Source: Diabrotica undecimpunctata (taxonomy: Eukaryota > Arthropoda > Insecta > Coleoptera > Chrysomelidae). Taken from it: a DNA stretch of 64,000 nt. Shown here one piece after another: positions 1-11,657 of this stretch (within the stretch, counting starts at the first letter, position 1; every line of letters starts with the position of its first letter). The notes under the pieces were generated by a model. That model did not search any database. It was not told the origin of the DNA and saw only the letters and a program-made list of their open reading frames with translations. A program made the translations under genes and the position numbers. The stretch is taken from the NCBI RefSeq assembly GCF_040954645.1, contig NC_092807.1, positions 75,718,021 to 75,782,020 of the forward strand. The letters run 5' to 3'.

Positions 1-458
1 TTTCATGCGATCCACATTTATCGAAGAGCAGGAAAATAATCCAGTTGTGTGACAAGCATTTGAATCTGCAACACATTGTCCTGTTGCACACGGTGTACCA
101 TCATACTTGCAAATATCGATAATTATGGGAAATACGCCAATCATGTGACACTTCTGTTTTAAAAAATCTGCTTTTTGTTCTCCGCGAACGTAGATATAGT
201 TGGCAGCATACATCAACTTAGATTCCAGTATTTCATTTATTTTGGAATATTCAACATCTCCATTAGAATACCGAAGACCATGCACGTTTTTCTTCAAGTA
301 CGCAGCAGTCTTCTTATCTTGATTACTCAATGTAGCAAGCGGTTGTGGAGTTTAAATATATAATGACAATGTTTAAAACCAATTTCCATACTTAGTTCTT
401 TGGGTACGAACCACCCATCTACGGTGAATCCCTGTATGTCTACGAATGCTACTCTCAT
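1..458 (-). pseudogene. Polinton-associated conserved ORF, 5' part (runs off the left edge)
   Basis: On the minus strand an ATG at 458 opens a frame beginning MRVAFVDIQGF that stops at 327-329. A second frame then continues without a stop to the window edge (KTAAYLKKNVHGLRYSNGD, then a Cys-containing stretch). The two halves read as one protein broken by a frameshift near 330-345. Multicopy insect Polinton relics commonly carry this reading frame next to the capsid genes; its role is not known to me. Its position directly after the capsid genes on the same strand supports the Polinton assignment. The gene is broken and incomplete, so no product is expected. Confidence 0.5.
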
Positions 459-507
459 GATGACTGCTTGTCTGCTATTAACACCTCATTTAACTTATTT
501 AATCTTT

Positions 508-1858
508 TTAAATGATATTTTTGACAACTTCAGTTAGAGGAAAGTATTCGAGTAGACTGTCGTGGACAATTAAACAGTACGCTCGAGTGCCTGCCGGAAA
601 ACCTTCATCTGCTTCGATTTCAAACTTAACATCAACGGTTCCCGATCTGAATGATGTATCATTCTGCTTGGAACAGTCAAAAACAAACAAGGCATATTTT
701 TTGAATGCCTGATAATCCAATATGGGATGTTTTGTTGACGAATGAGCATAACTGGGAAAGAATTCGGTATAGTTGTAGTGATCTATAGCATAGTCATTTT
801 TATTAAAATTTAATTGCATTCTCTCGTTAGGCCAATATTCCCCATTAATAACCACTCGTATGTTTGACATTCTAATGTGATCGAATAACGTTGGATTGGC
901 GTGAATGTCATCTCGTTTAGAAGTTTGAAAAGCTACAATGACATAGCGTGGACGTTCAATAGCTGAAGTTGTCTTTACACTCCATATCTCACGTCGAGAC
1001 CCTGCCGTAAGTAAAGGTAGTTCATTGAGCTCCCATTTACGGAAAGGTATAGTTATCATTCAATTCATTAATTCAATTTTTACATCATCATTGGAAAAGA
1101 CATGCTTGACCTTGAGTTTAATGCTAGTAACAGTTAGAGATACTGTTGTTGTTGTTTTGGCATTAGGTTCTTCCACTAAAATACAGTCTCTATCATTACG
1201 TGCTCGAACAAATCGAAACACTTGACGACCATAGGTTAGTTTATTGTAATCGTTGAAAATATGTTTTATTGGAATCACTAAACTAAAGCTGTCCCCAGGT
1301 AAATGTGGATTATTCGGATAGTTCCATCCTGCAGTACTGAGAAACTTGGAATCTTCAGGAGTATAACAAACTGCGAATAGTGCTAACTACGCCTGGATCT
1401 CGAACTATTTCCATGTCGCATGAACTTTGGATATATGTACATGTATCAAACAAGAAGGCTCCAACATTCGGTGCAAGAGAAACAGTTCCATTAACCACTT
1501 TCTTTATACTTCCTTTAATTTCCAAAAGTGTTTCGTGTATCGCAAAAAATGCATCTGATTGATTTATGATAAACTCGACAACGTCGCTATTATTAAATGA
1601 TTTGATGTAAGGTGTATATGTCCGAAATGTTTCTTTTCTAATAGTATCGTCGAACAAAGTTTTTGGTAAATGTCGAAAAGAGGTGGTTGCGGTTCCTGAA
1701 CCTGTCGTCGAATGTATTGACGTTTTGACATCCTTCAACTTTAATCCAATGGAAACAAGAAAAGCTTTATTGAAAGCAGACACGTCACGTCGCTTGTAAG
1801 ATTTGCGTGAGACTAATGGATATTGATGTGTAGACTTTTGTTTTATAATTAAACCCAT
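508..1858 (-). pseudogene. Polinton/Maverick hexon-like major capsid protein, broken
   Basis: Three consecutive minus-strand ORFs (1858-1355, 1278-1060, 1059-508) form one protein of roughly 450 residues. The first carries an N-terminal block typical of the family (FFAIHETLLEIKG, then RDPGVVSTIR). The last carries the C-terminal block (ALFVFDCSKQ, then GTVDVKFE, then AYCLIVHDSL). This matches the double jelly-roll capsid protein of insect Polintons/adintoviruses, which would form the virion shell. The gene has one frameshift near 1370-1385 and one in-frame TGA at 1060-1062, after which the same frame resumes. It lies between the minor capsid gene and the conserved ORF at the left edge, all on one strand. 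Decay is mild, so the insertion is old but not ancient. Confidence 0.72.
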
Positions 1859-1935
1859 CTATATCGTTTCCTTAAAATCCAAATGCAGCGTACTTTTCTT
1901 CCCTCTAAAGTTGACGGGTCTTAATTCTTGATCGA

Positions 1936-2511
1936 CTACACAATTTTGGTAATTTCACGTATGCTGTTGCTTACTGGTATGTTTATGGGATTATGGACAC
2001 GTTCGTCTATAGAAAAACCAGGATCAACACTTATCGGAAAATGTAGAATGATGTGCGCAGGTCTGTCCTCGTAGAAGACTCCTTCGGTAATGCTGCATTC
2101 AAAAAGTAGACTCGATACTTTTATAATGTTGACAGGTTGAACTGAAGAATGCATTTTTCCTGGTGTCAACACTCTATTAGAGGAGAAACCCAGTAATTTT
2201 TTTAGACAGAAAATTTCACATTTAAGCGTATTGTTGTTCGGTCTTAAAGTAAACTCCCGAACCGAATTGTATCTACGCAGTAATTCATTCCTCTCATAGC
2301 ATCCGGATGGAATTTCAATATTAAGCAGCTTTGTACGATCATTTTGCTCATAAAAATAAAACTTTTCACCATCGATGTTTGGAATTGAATTAAATGTATG
2401 AAATCCCAACACTGCTACATAATACTGTCGCAACGGATCAAGCACAAGAGGCACTTGAGGAGTAAACGAAAACTCGTTTGTAGTACTCGTCAGGGTCAAC
2501 AATCGAGACAT
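1936..2511 (-). CDS. Polinton minor capsid (penton-like) protein
   Basis: An intact 191-residue frame starts MSRLLTLTSTT. It carries family signatures: FNSIPN near residue 40, a GCYE segment near 70, TLRPNNNTLKCEI near 90, KLLGFS near 107, and PVNIIKVSSLLFECSI near 127. In Polintons this single-jelly-roll protein is the vertex (minor) capsid subunit. It lies 77 bp upstream of the major capsid gene on the same strand, the usual neighbour order. It is shorter than the family norm in the middle region, which suggests an internal deletion, though no stop interrupts it. Because the flanking genes are broken, expression as a working virion protein is unlikely. Confidence 0.62.
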   Translation of the reverse strand: MSRLLTLTSTTNEFSFTPQVPLVLDPLRQYYVAVLGFHTFNSIPNIDGEKFYFYEQNDRTKLLNIEIPSGCYERNELLRRYNSVREFTLRPNNNTLKCEIFCLKKLLGFSSNRVLTPGKMHSSVQPVNIIKVSSLLFECSITEGVFYEDRPAHIILHFPISVDPGFSIDERVHNPINIPVSNSIREITKIV

Positions 2512-2540
2512 GACTGATATGTGGTAAAAGGTGTAGTAAG

Positions 2541-2822
2541 TTAAATACCAAAATATGTTAAAAATTTCTTTATTTTTCTTATACTGTTACATGTTTTTGA
2601 TTTATTGTTCTCATAATATGGTAACTCACAAAATACACATTTACTTTCCATACACATGCCGCAAACATCACTCCATTCATGTTTATTATAGTCTTTTTTG
2701 CAGGGTAAATGATCTTCTAGTGCGCGACGAATATCTTGAGGTAGTTCATACCAAACAACGCTGGTTATATTTTCCATAAAAATGCAAATGGCACTTCTCA
2801 AGATGTCGTTAGATAGTTCCAT
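2541..2822 (-). CDS. Small cysteine-rich hypothetical protein of the Polinton block
   Basis: A 93-residue open frame with a Cys cluster CGMCMESKCVFC near residues 54-65, compatible with a small zinc-binding knot. It starts just downstream of the decayed protease and ends 30 bp before the minor capsid gene, so it sits in the expected gene row. I do not recognise the family. It could be a genuine small accessory ORF or a chance frame. Confidence 0.3.
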   Translation of the reverse strand: MELSNDILRSAICIFMENITSVVWYELPQDIRRALEDHLPCKKDYNKHEWSDVCGMCMESKCVFCELPYYENNKSKTCNSIRKIKKFLTYFGI

Positions 2823-2832
2823 TCTAGAGAAA

Positions 2833-3440
2833 CTTTAAATAAAGATGTCCACAATTAATTTGGTTATAACTTTGATATTGATCGTTATTATAGAAAATTC
2901 GTCAACCACTCAAATATGATACTAGTTCTCACGGTGGTTTCAAGCAACCATATGAATCAAAGTATTCTATATCGCTGTTTATCTTTCGGTAAGCTACCCA
3001 ATGTGTACCGGGGTTCTTGGAAATATCAAGATTAGTAATAGCACATTCATGTTTACGAGGGATATGTGGTAAATTATCTAGCATAAACACGCCACGAAAA
3101 TTTGGTATTTTTAATTCTTTAGCAAATTTATTCAAGTCCACCTTGGTTAAAGGTCTATTAGGTAGCTTTAGCGGGAGTTTTTTTTTTAATTTTTTAAATA
3201 TAATCCAAAGCCACCTTTAGCGTTTTTTCGTAGATATAATCCTTTGCCTAGATGTTCCATTGCTTTATTGTGACGTTTATCCTCTTCTAGTTTCTTTCGA
3301 GCATTCTTTGAATCAATTACAGTCTTGGCAATTGCGCTTGCGCCCCCCGCCAAACTGCCGAGAGCTGATAGACCTGCAAAAGATTAAAGGTAAAATACCA
3401 CCAGATTTTGGTTCGAATGGAATTATTCTTGGAACTCATA
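2833..3440 (-). pseudogene. Polinton adenain-like cysteine protease with glycine-rich leader, broken
   Basis: From about 3440 downward the minus strand reads a hydrophobic Gly/Ala segment (ALGSLAGGASAIAKTV), then a basic stretch (LGKGLYLRKN). The protease core follows: FRGVFMLDNLP, then NPGTHWVAY containing the catalytic His, then YFDSYG. The frame stops at TGA 2929-2931, passes a second in-frame TGA near 2899, and then shows the region expected to hold the catalytic Cys (CGH, Cys codon at 2851-2853). Adenovirus-type proteases process capsid precursors in Polintons. Both stops are TGA in place of likely CGA codons. A frameshift near 3390 also separates the leader from the upstream frame. The gene is not functional. 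Confidence 0.65.
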
Positions 3441-3598
3441 CATTCTTCTTCCCACCTACATTCTTAATTTTTTGATAATTGTGAACGTTATAAACGTCAC
3501 ATCTCTATTAATTTATATTTAAATAATTATTTCATTTTAATTTCTTTATTAATTTATTAATTACTTTAACTTCATTTCTCTTTTTACTATTTTTTTAT

Positions 3599-4906
3599 TT
3601 AAAAAGTAGTTGGCGCCCTCTGTTTTTCTTTTCTTCCTCTGTCTTTCTTTTCTCTCTTTCTGTCCCGTACAATAGATATTCGCCCTCTCTCTGTCAATTT
3701 TTTCCAAAGGCCTTGATTGCCTTCCCCGCAGTCAGACACGCATGTAACTACATTATATTTTGCATTGTGCAACTCAGTAATTATGGTAGACAAAATATTG
3801 TCAGTCATACTTATATCAAAGCCAATGTAGACTAATTGCTTTTCTTTATCACTACTTGCATGTATCTACGAGGGAAAAACCACTTCATCCTCTTTTTGGT
3901 TATATTCATACTGAGCACAGACTTTCATTTCATCATATGACAAGACGGTTACTCTTTGTACTTCAGTTTTTGACTTTCCAGCAATATACATCACCGGAAG
4001 TACATCTTGTAGTAGACCAAATCTAAGATTAATGTGTACAGCCCATTTTGTAAAGTTGATGTTCCAGATAATGGGTATTTATTAAGGGTATTTCCTAGAT
4101 ATAGGTAACATCTTTTACTAAAATATCCTATTGTGAAAGCTTTTGAAATTTCTTCTGTCTGTATAATTTCAATTTCGTTTTTACTAACCATGTGACCAAA
4201 GTGTTTCAAAATCTTCTGCTCACTATCAATGTCTGTTTCTTTAATTATTTTATTTAATTCTACAATCCTCGTTCTGGTAGTACACAAATCTTGTTATTTT
4301 CTCTTTTAGTTTTTTGTTTTCTTCAAGCAAGTCCTCGTATTTTTGTTTTAAAATATCTACCTCCGATTCTTTACTTGTACCGGATACGTAAGACAAATCA
4401 ATGGTTACAAGATTAGTTTTTTCCCTTTTATGTGAATGCACCTCTAATAAGTCTTGAATGATAGCTGTTTGTGTTTTCATTGCTACTCTTTTATCTCTTC
4501 TTGCTGTAGGTTCACATTCTGTTTGCTTTTAAACATCTTGAGATTTTAACTTGGAATCGTTTTTATTTGGAATTGCTACAGAGTAGTAATGATAATAAAC
4601 AGAATTTCATTAAGTCAACAACAACTTCCTCCATCCTTTAATTTCAACGATTTCAAATGGCCTAGTTCCCATTATTTGAGCATACAATTCATCCACAAAA
4701 TCAACCTTCTTGAAATGATTACTACATACTCTTGCAGTTTTTATATTTATTTTATCTTTTCTGCAACAGCGCATAATCCATATTTTTTCTAATTTTATAT
4801 TTTTGGGAAACGTGAAAAATGTTATTTGTTGTTCAGAATCAGCAGACTTCTTGTTTTTATAAAAATTATTTTTACAAGTGGCCACACTACAACCTGTGCC
4901 TGGCAT
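3599..4906 (-). pseudogene. P-element-like (THAP9-type) transposase relic
   Basis: The minus strand starts at 4906 with a THAP zinc-binding domain of the C2CH type: MPGTGCSVATCKNN, then FPKN, a Trp near residue 44, CRRKDKINI-like residues, and SNHF near residue 62. A leucine-zipper-like coiled coil follows (4480-4250, residues near DILKQKYEDLLEEN). Next are a helical block (YFSKRCYLYLGNTL, 4287-3991) and the start of the RNase H-like fold (VLSYDEMKVCAQY near 3910-3950, then VVTCVSDCGEGNQGLWKKL near 3770-3700). These appear in P-element/THAP9 order. At least two frameshifts and one TAG break it, and the GTP-binding and C-terminal catalytic parts are absent. A polypurine stretch (3600-3690) replaces the end. 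Confidence 0.68.
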
Positions 4907-5759
4907 TCTAAAATTTCATCAACATTATTATTACGTTAATACACAAAATTTTAAAGTTTTAACATACCTTATAAAAAGATATTCTTATGTATTTTCATTT
5001 CCCAAAATTTCAAATACAAAAATATAAAGTAAACTAAGAGATTTAAGAAACGATAATAATAAAGCAAATAATAAACTCAAAAATCATTACCACGAACAAA
5101 CTGTGATAATAAATGGGTTTGTATGTTTGTATTCGTGTGTACTCTGGTGACGTAAGTCAAGCGTATAACTCTCCCCACCTCAGTCGGAGTAGGCAATCGT
5201 AGTAAGTCTACGAACCGTGGTCTCTTTCCTTGTTTAAGAAATCAAATTTAGTTGGGTTATGTTATTGTTTATCCCAACTGTCACATGAAAGCTTATTTAT
5301 ATTGAAGTTTTTTTAACAATTGTGTCACATTTTAGACTATTATCGTTATTGTTTAATTAAAACTTTCTCGTCTAAGACACATTCTGAAAAATATTTTATA
5401 GCTACTGTTTTATGATCTTATAAAAAAACATGAAATATTTTCCTAATTAAAACAATCATTATATTAAAATTTTCAAACTTTGTACTAATTCCATTAGATA
5501 AATTAGAACCTCTACACCACTGTATGGTTATTGTGAGGTGTAAAATTTAAATTTGGTGCCTTTGGGTTTCCGGATATGTCCGCCATATTAAGAGGCCACT
5601 TTTATGAATTTTTATAGAAATTCTCCCTTTCACAACGATTAGAATCTGATCATCTGTTGATGATCTCTCTTTTGTCTTTTTGCTCGATGGTATAGGTTAG
5701 GCATTGCTTTAAAGAAAAAGAACTTTTATCCTTTTTCTTCAACATGAGATTTAGTCCTT
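4907..5759. other. Non-coding interval, nothing recognised
   Basis: AT-rich with no supportable ORF. A less AT-rich patch at 5140-5230 (TGACGTAAGTCAAG and nearby) lies upstream of the THAP start and could be the 5' end of the P-like element, but I could not find a matching terminal repeat. Confidence 0.4.
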
Positions 5760-6970
5760 AGGATTCACAGTATCGACGATAAGATTTTTTAAAGTTTGCC
5801 ACCCAAACCATTTTTGGGCAATTTTCCCTATTTTTTCACAAATTGTTTTATAACTCTTTTCTACGCAGTTTTAGGTATATGCAATAGTACATTTAATTGA
5901 AAAAACCATAATGATCTATAAAAGGTTCTACTGTAGAAGACTCCCATTTTAAATTTATTTTTAGCTTTATAGGACTAATTTTAAGTAAGACATGGTTCTT
6001 TAAAGTTTTCTACTTTTAAAACGATTTTTGCTATATACGGCAAAATGCAAAAATTACGTACGAAAGCTGCACTCTATCTTTAAAACATATTTTAATTGTT
6101 TGTCGCTAGAACGGTTCGATCAAAAGCTTTCGAATTTTTACCGTCGGGTTGATACAAATTTTATTTAAAAAATTGATTTCGCACGCATAACACATTTAAA
6201 ATAGCTGGTCGCTTGTGTTGATTCTGAGTGAACGGTTTATTCTACAGAAAAAGTGCTAATATCCATTTTTGTTCAAAATTATCTCAGCTACATTTTTTGT
6301 TTGAAATATTTTTTTCTACGGCGTATAGATCTGTGGTACTTAAATCGATGATTTCTGTTGCCCCATCTTCTTCGAGGGGAGGTTTTATGGATAAGTCCAG
6401 GGGGAGCGAACGAAGTGGAAAACTTTTTTGCATCTCTTTTGGGGTCTCTAAATTGACATTTTCAGTAAAATTTAGCTTACTTATTCTTATGATTGTTAGA
6501 GGTTCAATGGCATTTTCGTCTCTGATTAAATATATATAAATTGTTGCAAGCACCACAATTTGACGAACCATATCTTGGTTACCGTTAGTCCTAGAATATT
6601 TTGCAACAGACTATTTTAAAGTACAGAAAATAAACTTTCTTTTCTACTTAGTAATACATATACCTAAATATACAAAAAAAGTTATGAGATGTTTATATAA
6701 TATATATAATAACTTAAAACTTAAGCAAAAATCGTTAAAAGTAAAAAACTTTTAAGTACCATATCTTGCTTAAAATTTGCCCTAGAACCTTTTACTGTAT
6801 AACATTTTAAAGTTAATTATTTTTTCTTTCAAATAAATGAAACTTCATATACCTAAAGCTGGATAGAAAAAAATTATAGAACAATGTTTGCGAAAAAATA
6901 GAGAAAATGGCCAAAAAATGGTGTGAGTGGCGAACTTTAACAAATCGTATCTGGGATACTTCGAACCCCA
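5760..6970. repeat. 1.2-kb imperfect inverted repeat with about 280-bp arms
   Basis: The arm at about 5770-6035 is the reverse complement of 6723-6960 at roughly 75-80% by eye. Shared blocks include the pairs near 5800 and 6940 (AAAGTT.GCCAC..ACACCATTTTT-like), near 5873 and 6850 (TTTAGGTATATG), and near 6010 and 6725 (ACGATTTTTGC). The roughly 690-bp centre holds a 95-codon minus-strand frame (6571-6284) that I do not recognise. The structure suits a non-autonomous foldback/TIR DNA transposon. I could not define exact ends or a target duplication. Confidence 0.55.
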
Positions 6971-8300
6971 AATACTTTTACCAAACATTACTTATTACTT
7001 TTAATCTTTTAAACTTATTACTTTTGTAAGACAATACCTATACCTATACCCCGTAGAAAGAAGTAATGGAGCAAAAAAAGTCGCGTGTGTTCCTGTTTTT
7101 TTGCTTGGTTTTTTTTAATACATTTTTGTCAAAAAAAATTATTTTTGACTTTACCGATTAGAAATTTAATTTGATCGATAGGAAATTTAATTTTGACTTA
7201 ACTTCTCTGTAGATGTTAATGTATTAAAACTGCATAGAATTCACCCAAATCCACTCTAGTGCATAGAGACAAATTCACACCTTTCTCCGCGTTTTTTTTT
7301 TTTTTCATATTTGGAGGTCCATTGACCATATAAAAAAATAAAACCCCTTTAAAGTTGTAGTTCCTTTTAGCCCTACTTTTTTGAACATAATTAACAGCCT
7401 ATAAGCTAGATTAAGATTTGCTTGCTTTGTAAAATATACCTGAATCGTTTAATAGTGATAACATTATACTATATGATAAATGATGTAAAGTTTTCAATTA
7501 TTAGTCAAAATCAACAACTGCATCCTGATCTGTCCAGAAAACAAAATCCAAGTATTCGTTATTAACCCAGATGTGCCTGACATACAATAAATTGTATGAC
7601 ATAAACATGTTTTGACCTGTACATGTGTACAAATTCTTTCTCTTGTTTTGGCATAGTGAAAGATATGCTAACAATCAACTTGTGACTCTTAAAAGAGATA
7701 AATTTAAATTTATCATGTCCAAATCCCATCTAACAAAATAACTACTAATAACTAAATATGTACCTTAGAACAAGGAGATAAGTATGCAAAAGTAAGGCCT
7801 TTGTAAACTTAAATAAGAACTTTATGAAGCAATAAGTTTTAACGGAAATGCATTCTACCATATAAGACAATGGTTCCATACTTCAGGAGGCACTCATGCA
7901 AATAATTTGTACATGGAAAATCGTTGGCTATATTTATTAGTTTGAACCATACAAAGGATCATCCGTTAATATTATTTAAATAAAATTTAATATATTATAT
8001 AAAATTTAAATTATATAAAATGGCCAAACGATATTAGCTGTTAATGTTCGTTACGACAGACTAGACCATTTGGTAATTCCAGAGCGTAAACAAGCAAAAT
8101 GCAGCAGCCTTTTTTAATTATTTTTCATTTTTGTTTTAATGATAAATATGTTTTTGTTGTCTTATATAATGTGTAAATTTGGAGGATTTTTAAAATGGTA
8201 TATTCATTTTTTTCACATGCGAAAAATCATGTCATTTTTTCGCTGTATTACTAACTACCATTCTACCACAATTTTACAATTATTTCCCGTTCTCTAACCC
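6971..8300. other. AT-rich non-coding interval
   Basis: No ORF, RNA gene or clear repeat seen. It includes very AT-rich runs near 7960-8030. Confidence 0.4.
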
Positions 8301-9737
8301 TTCCTACTCACATTTTACCCCACTCCATTAGAAATACAGACAGTTGTAAGATAGCAAAGAAGAAAGACTCTATCTTGATTGTTGACTGTCGCTAGGGACA
8401 GTCGTTGGCTCTCTTCGTCTGCAGAGTCTCGCTAGGCAGCCGTATAATTTCTTTGGCCTGTTACCTATCGCTTGGTACAGACTTACCACGCTTTTTCTCT
8501 ACTCTAATTATCTCTCTCGCTTATAATTACGCGAAAAATACCGCAAATACTATTTTAAATCGTGCACAGACGCAAATGTGCTATATCTCGTGATCTGTGT
8601 TAGTACCGCGAAACACGTGTTCAGAAACCGGTACCCGGACAGATCCCCCGTATAAAAAACAACCGCGACTGAGAGCCTCTAAATACCATGAGAGTGTGTG
8701 TGCAGCAGAAGAATTGGTAAGACTTTGTATAAACTTATTTCGCTATAATCTGTATAACCTTTTACCACATATCCTAATTTATTTGAACCAGCCCTATGTA
8801 ATACAGTCCTCATTAACTGAAATTATATTCATAATTTCACATATGTACACACCCTTTTTGTACATATTGTGGTCTATTCGAGCCGGATGTAAATCATAAT
8901 CTCTCTCTATCTCTCTGTCTCACATCGATTCTACATAGTTTGGCATACTTTTGAGTCATATGTAAATCCTTATTCTCTCTGTTTTATCTCATGCTCGAGT
9001 GAACATATTTTGATCCAATTCGGTTCAGATAAATTTTATCTATGCTGTAAATCTCATTAGATTAGGTCCTTCGAAGTTATGTATTTCTATATATGTGTAT
9101 ATGTTCCTTGATATATATGTATATACGTATGTATTGATAAATCGATATATTGATAGATCATTGTTTAATAATTATTACCTGTGTAAATTCCAATTTTATG
9201 ATTCTATTGTTCAACAACGTTAGAAAGTCAGGTAAAATTACCCATTCCAAAAATACCCATTATAATCCCAACTAATTGTATTGTTCTCTGGCACGTTTTC
9301 TCGAGGTAACTTCTAGGTAAATAATTTGGGATTTTGTCCTATTGTTCTGAATATTAAATTTTTACAAGAATTCTCCACTGTTATTGTCATTAATCCCTAG
9401 CATAATAATTGCTTTATTCAAATCGCTTGATGACACAAACAAAATTTTTACAATAATCTCTGCTATTAGAAAGTATTTGCGTATTAATTGCTTTATTAAA
9501 TCAATGAAAATTATCTCTAGCAGTGTTAATTTAAATTCAATTCAAGATACCAAATATAATTTTCACACAAAAAAAAACAAGAAACTGATAATCTCATTAC
9601 ACTCTTATATATACATATTTTTTCTCTTCTCTTTGTACCCTTTCCAAGGGTCGCTAGATTTTATTCTCTTTATCATTCATCTCTGTCTGGTACACTCTTA
9701 TTATACTTTATTTAACTATACCATAGTCTGATTAGAA
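8301..9737 (+). other. Probable 5' LTR/leader of the BEL/Pao element
   Basis: This stretch precedes the BEL-type gag and is more GC-rich at 8340-8720. A TATA-like TATAAAAAAC at 8651, preceded by CCCCG, looks like an LTR promoter. Downstream are pyrimidine-rich repeats (TCTCTCT near 8900). I cannot show LTR ends because no second copy is present in the window. Two small ORFs here (8405-8593, 8597-8899) look like chance frames. Confidence 0.3.
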
Positions 9738-10560
9738 ATGGAAGAAACTGCAAAATATTTACGCGCAAAGCGTTCAGCGAAAACAAACATTATAATGATT
9801 GCGAACATTATGAGCTCTAATGAACGAGATCTCACTAAATTTAGAATCAGAGAAAATATTACTCAACTTAAGGCTGCTTTTCAATCGTATTAAGAAGCTA
9901 TGGAAAATCTAGCTGACGACGATAATGCTCTAGAAAACGAAGATGTTACATATGAAAAATATATGGATGCCTTATGTTATTGGAAGAAAAACTGGAGCGT
10001 ATAGAAGATTCACTCTCTTCTAACTCACTGTCGGGGCAAGGATCAAGTCATAGCACTAGCACTGCCGCTAACTCTCGACAAAGAGCAATCAGGCTTCCAG
10101 AACTAAAAATAAATAAATTTAGCGGAAATTTACATGAGTTTCCGTCATTTTTTCAAACTTTTAATAACATTATAGACGCTGATGACTCTCTCACCGACAT
10201 TGAAAAATTTATATATCTCAAAAGCCTTTTGACACATGATGCATTAAAGGTTGTTGATAATATTCCCCTCACTGGTGAAAATTAAAGTTTAGTACGTGAG
10301 ACTTTGGAAAAAAGATATACAGACAATAATCTTATAGTAAAGCAATTGATAACTAATATTGTAGATACTAAAAGTCTACAAAATAACGCCTCATATTCAC
10401 AACTAAAAGACTTCACTCTCGCTATAAAAAATGCTTATAGAGCTTTAAACAATCTCGACTTGTCATCCAAAGAACTTCTTAATTTGATTTTAATTCATAT
10501 TACTTCCTCAAAACTCGACCATGCCACTCTCAGATCCATTGAATTTTCTTCATAGAGAAT
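9738..10560 (+). pseudogene. BEL/Pao Gag (DUF1759-like), broken
   Basis: An ATG at 9738 opens a frame (MEETAKYLRAKRS) that stops near 9892. Gag then resumes in the 9974-10285 and 10304-10555 frames. The diagnostic block is LPELKINKFSGNLHEFPSF, then SLTDIEKFIYLKSLLTHDAL, the conserved Pao-family capsid region (DUF1759). The following stretch has the family spacing (LEKRYTDNNLIV, then YRALNNLDL). At least three stops interrupt it. Gag would have packaged element RNA in the cytoplasm. The homologous 3' end lies at 11,658-12,204. Confidence 0.7.
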
Positions 10561-11657
10561 AGGCCAGACTCTCTTAAAAAATGTGTTACCAGCACAAACA
10601 GTCACTTTTCAAACTACTCCAGAACAAAATATGATTACTGAAACTGTAATATCTGCATCTCCCGTGCTTCTTAAAATTTCTCCCCCACAAATATTACAAG
10701 AATCCAATACTTTGGTTTCAAGTCAAGATCTACATACACAAAATGTTGTAGTCTCTCCTCCAATTCTTACAACTTTCAATTTATCTCCATTGGTTATTGA
10801 AAACTTAACTTAAGTACCGCCTTCTTGCGGTGTGCAAGCGGAATTGGCAAATATACATCCCCAAACTCGTATACAAATTCAAGATATCTCTCAACCTGAA
10901 ACTTTAAATGCTCTAAATATACGACAGGTTAATAAACTCTCTATTCAAGCTCAGAATATATTCACTCCCACTTTCTTACATTTCAATAAAATTCCAACAC
11001 AAAAATCTATTGATTTATTATCAATTGCAACAACTTGTGAAGAAGGTGATGTACATGTCGATTTTTTGAAAATTATCCCTCCTCGGAATAAATCCATAGT
11101 TCCTCCACTAATACACGAAAATCAAATACTCCTCTCACAGCCTCGTATTGACACGGCTGTCATCAAAGTTCCTCAATACAAACTGTTCTTACTCATACCA
11201 CCTCACAATCTAATTTATTAGATTCAGTCGAACCTGCCTTTTCTTCTGTCACCGTGGCCCTACAATTCGTAGAGGGCCAAGTAACAACAGTTCCTGCAGT
11301 GCCCAACAATATTCTGTTACTGGAGGCCCAGTCTGCATTGCCGTCTCCTGATATGGTGAACGTTAATGTAACGTGCCCTACTCCGTTGTTTACTGTCTCT
11401 CAGGTTCAAACTGTTGCTAACCAAACCACGCACTCAGTGGCTTCTCATACTTTAAAAAGGTTTGCAAATATCGACAATATCTTAACCAGCGCCAATAACT
11501 TGGAAAGGATACACATACCTTATCCTCAACTACGATTGCTTCTGAACATTCACGGTTTCCAACTGTATAATATATATTCAAATTCTCGTTCCTTTTCAAA
11601 TGAGTGTAATATGATCTTCACTTCAGAAGTCAATCTTGACTTAGTAGCTTCTCTAAG
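10561..11657 (+). pseudogene. Unassigned middle part of the BEL/Pao element
   Basis: Three broken plus-strand frames (10583-10813, 10832-11221, 11254-11664) are rich in Pro, Gln, Thr and Val. They have no zinc knuckle, protease DTG or YxDD that I can see. Their position between gag and the A17-like domain suggests the gag C-terminus or a repetitive linker. Sequence expected for protease and most of the reverse transcriptase is absent. Confidence 0.35.

Noticed and set aside
6228..6571. Overlapping ORFs in the centre of the 1.2-kb inverted repeat as a gene
   Set aside because: No recognisable domain and frames open on both strands; noted only inside the repeat entry.
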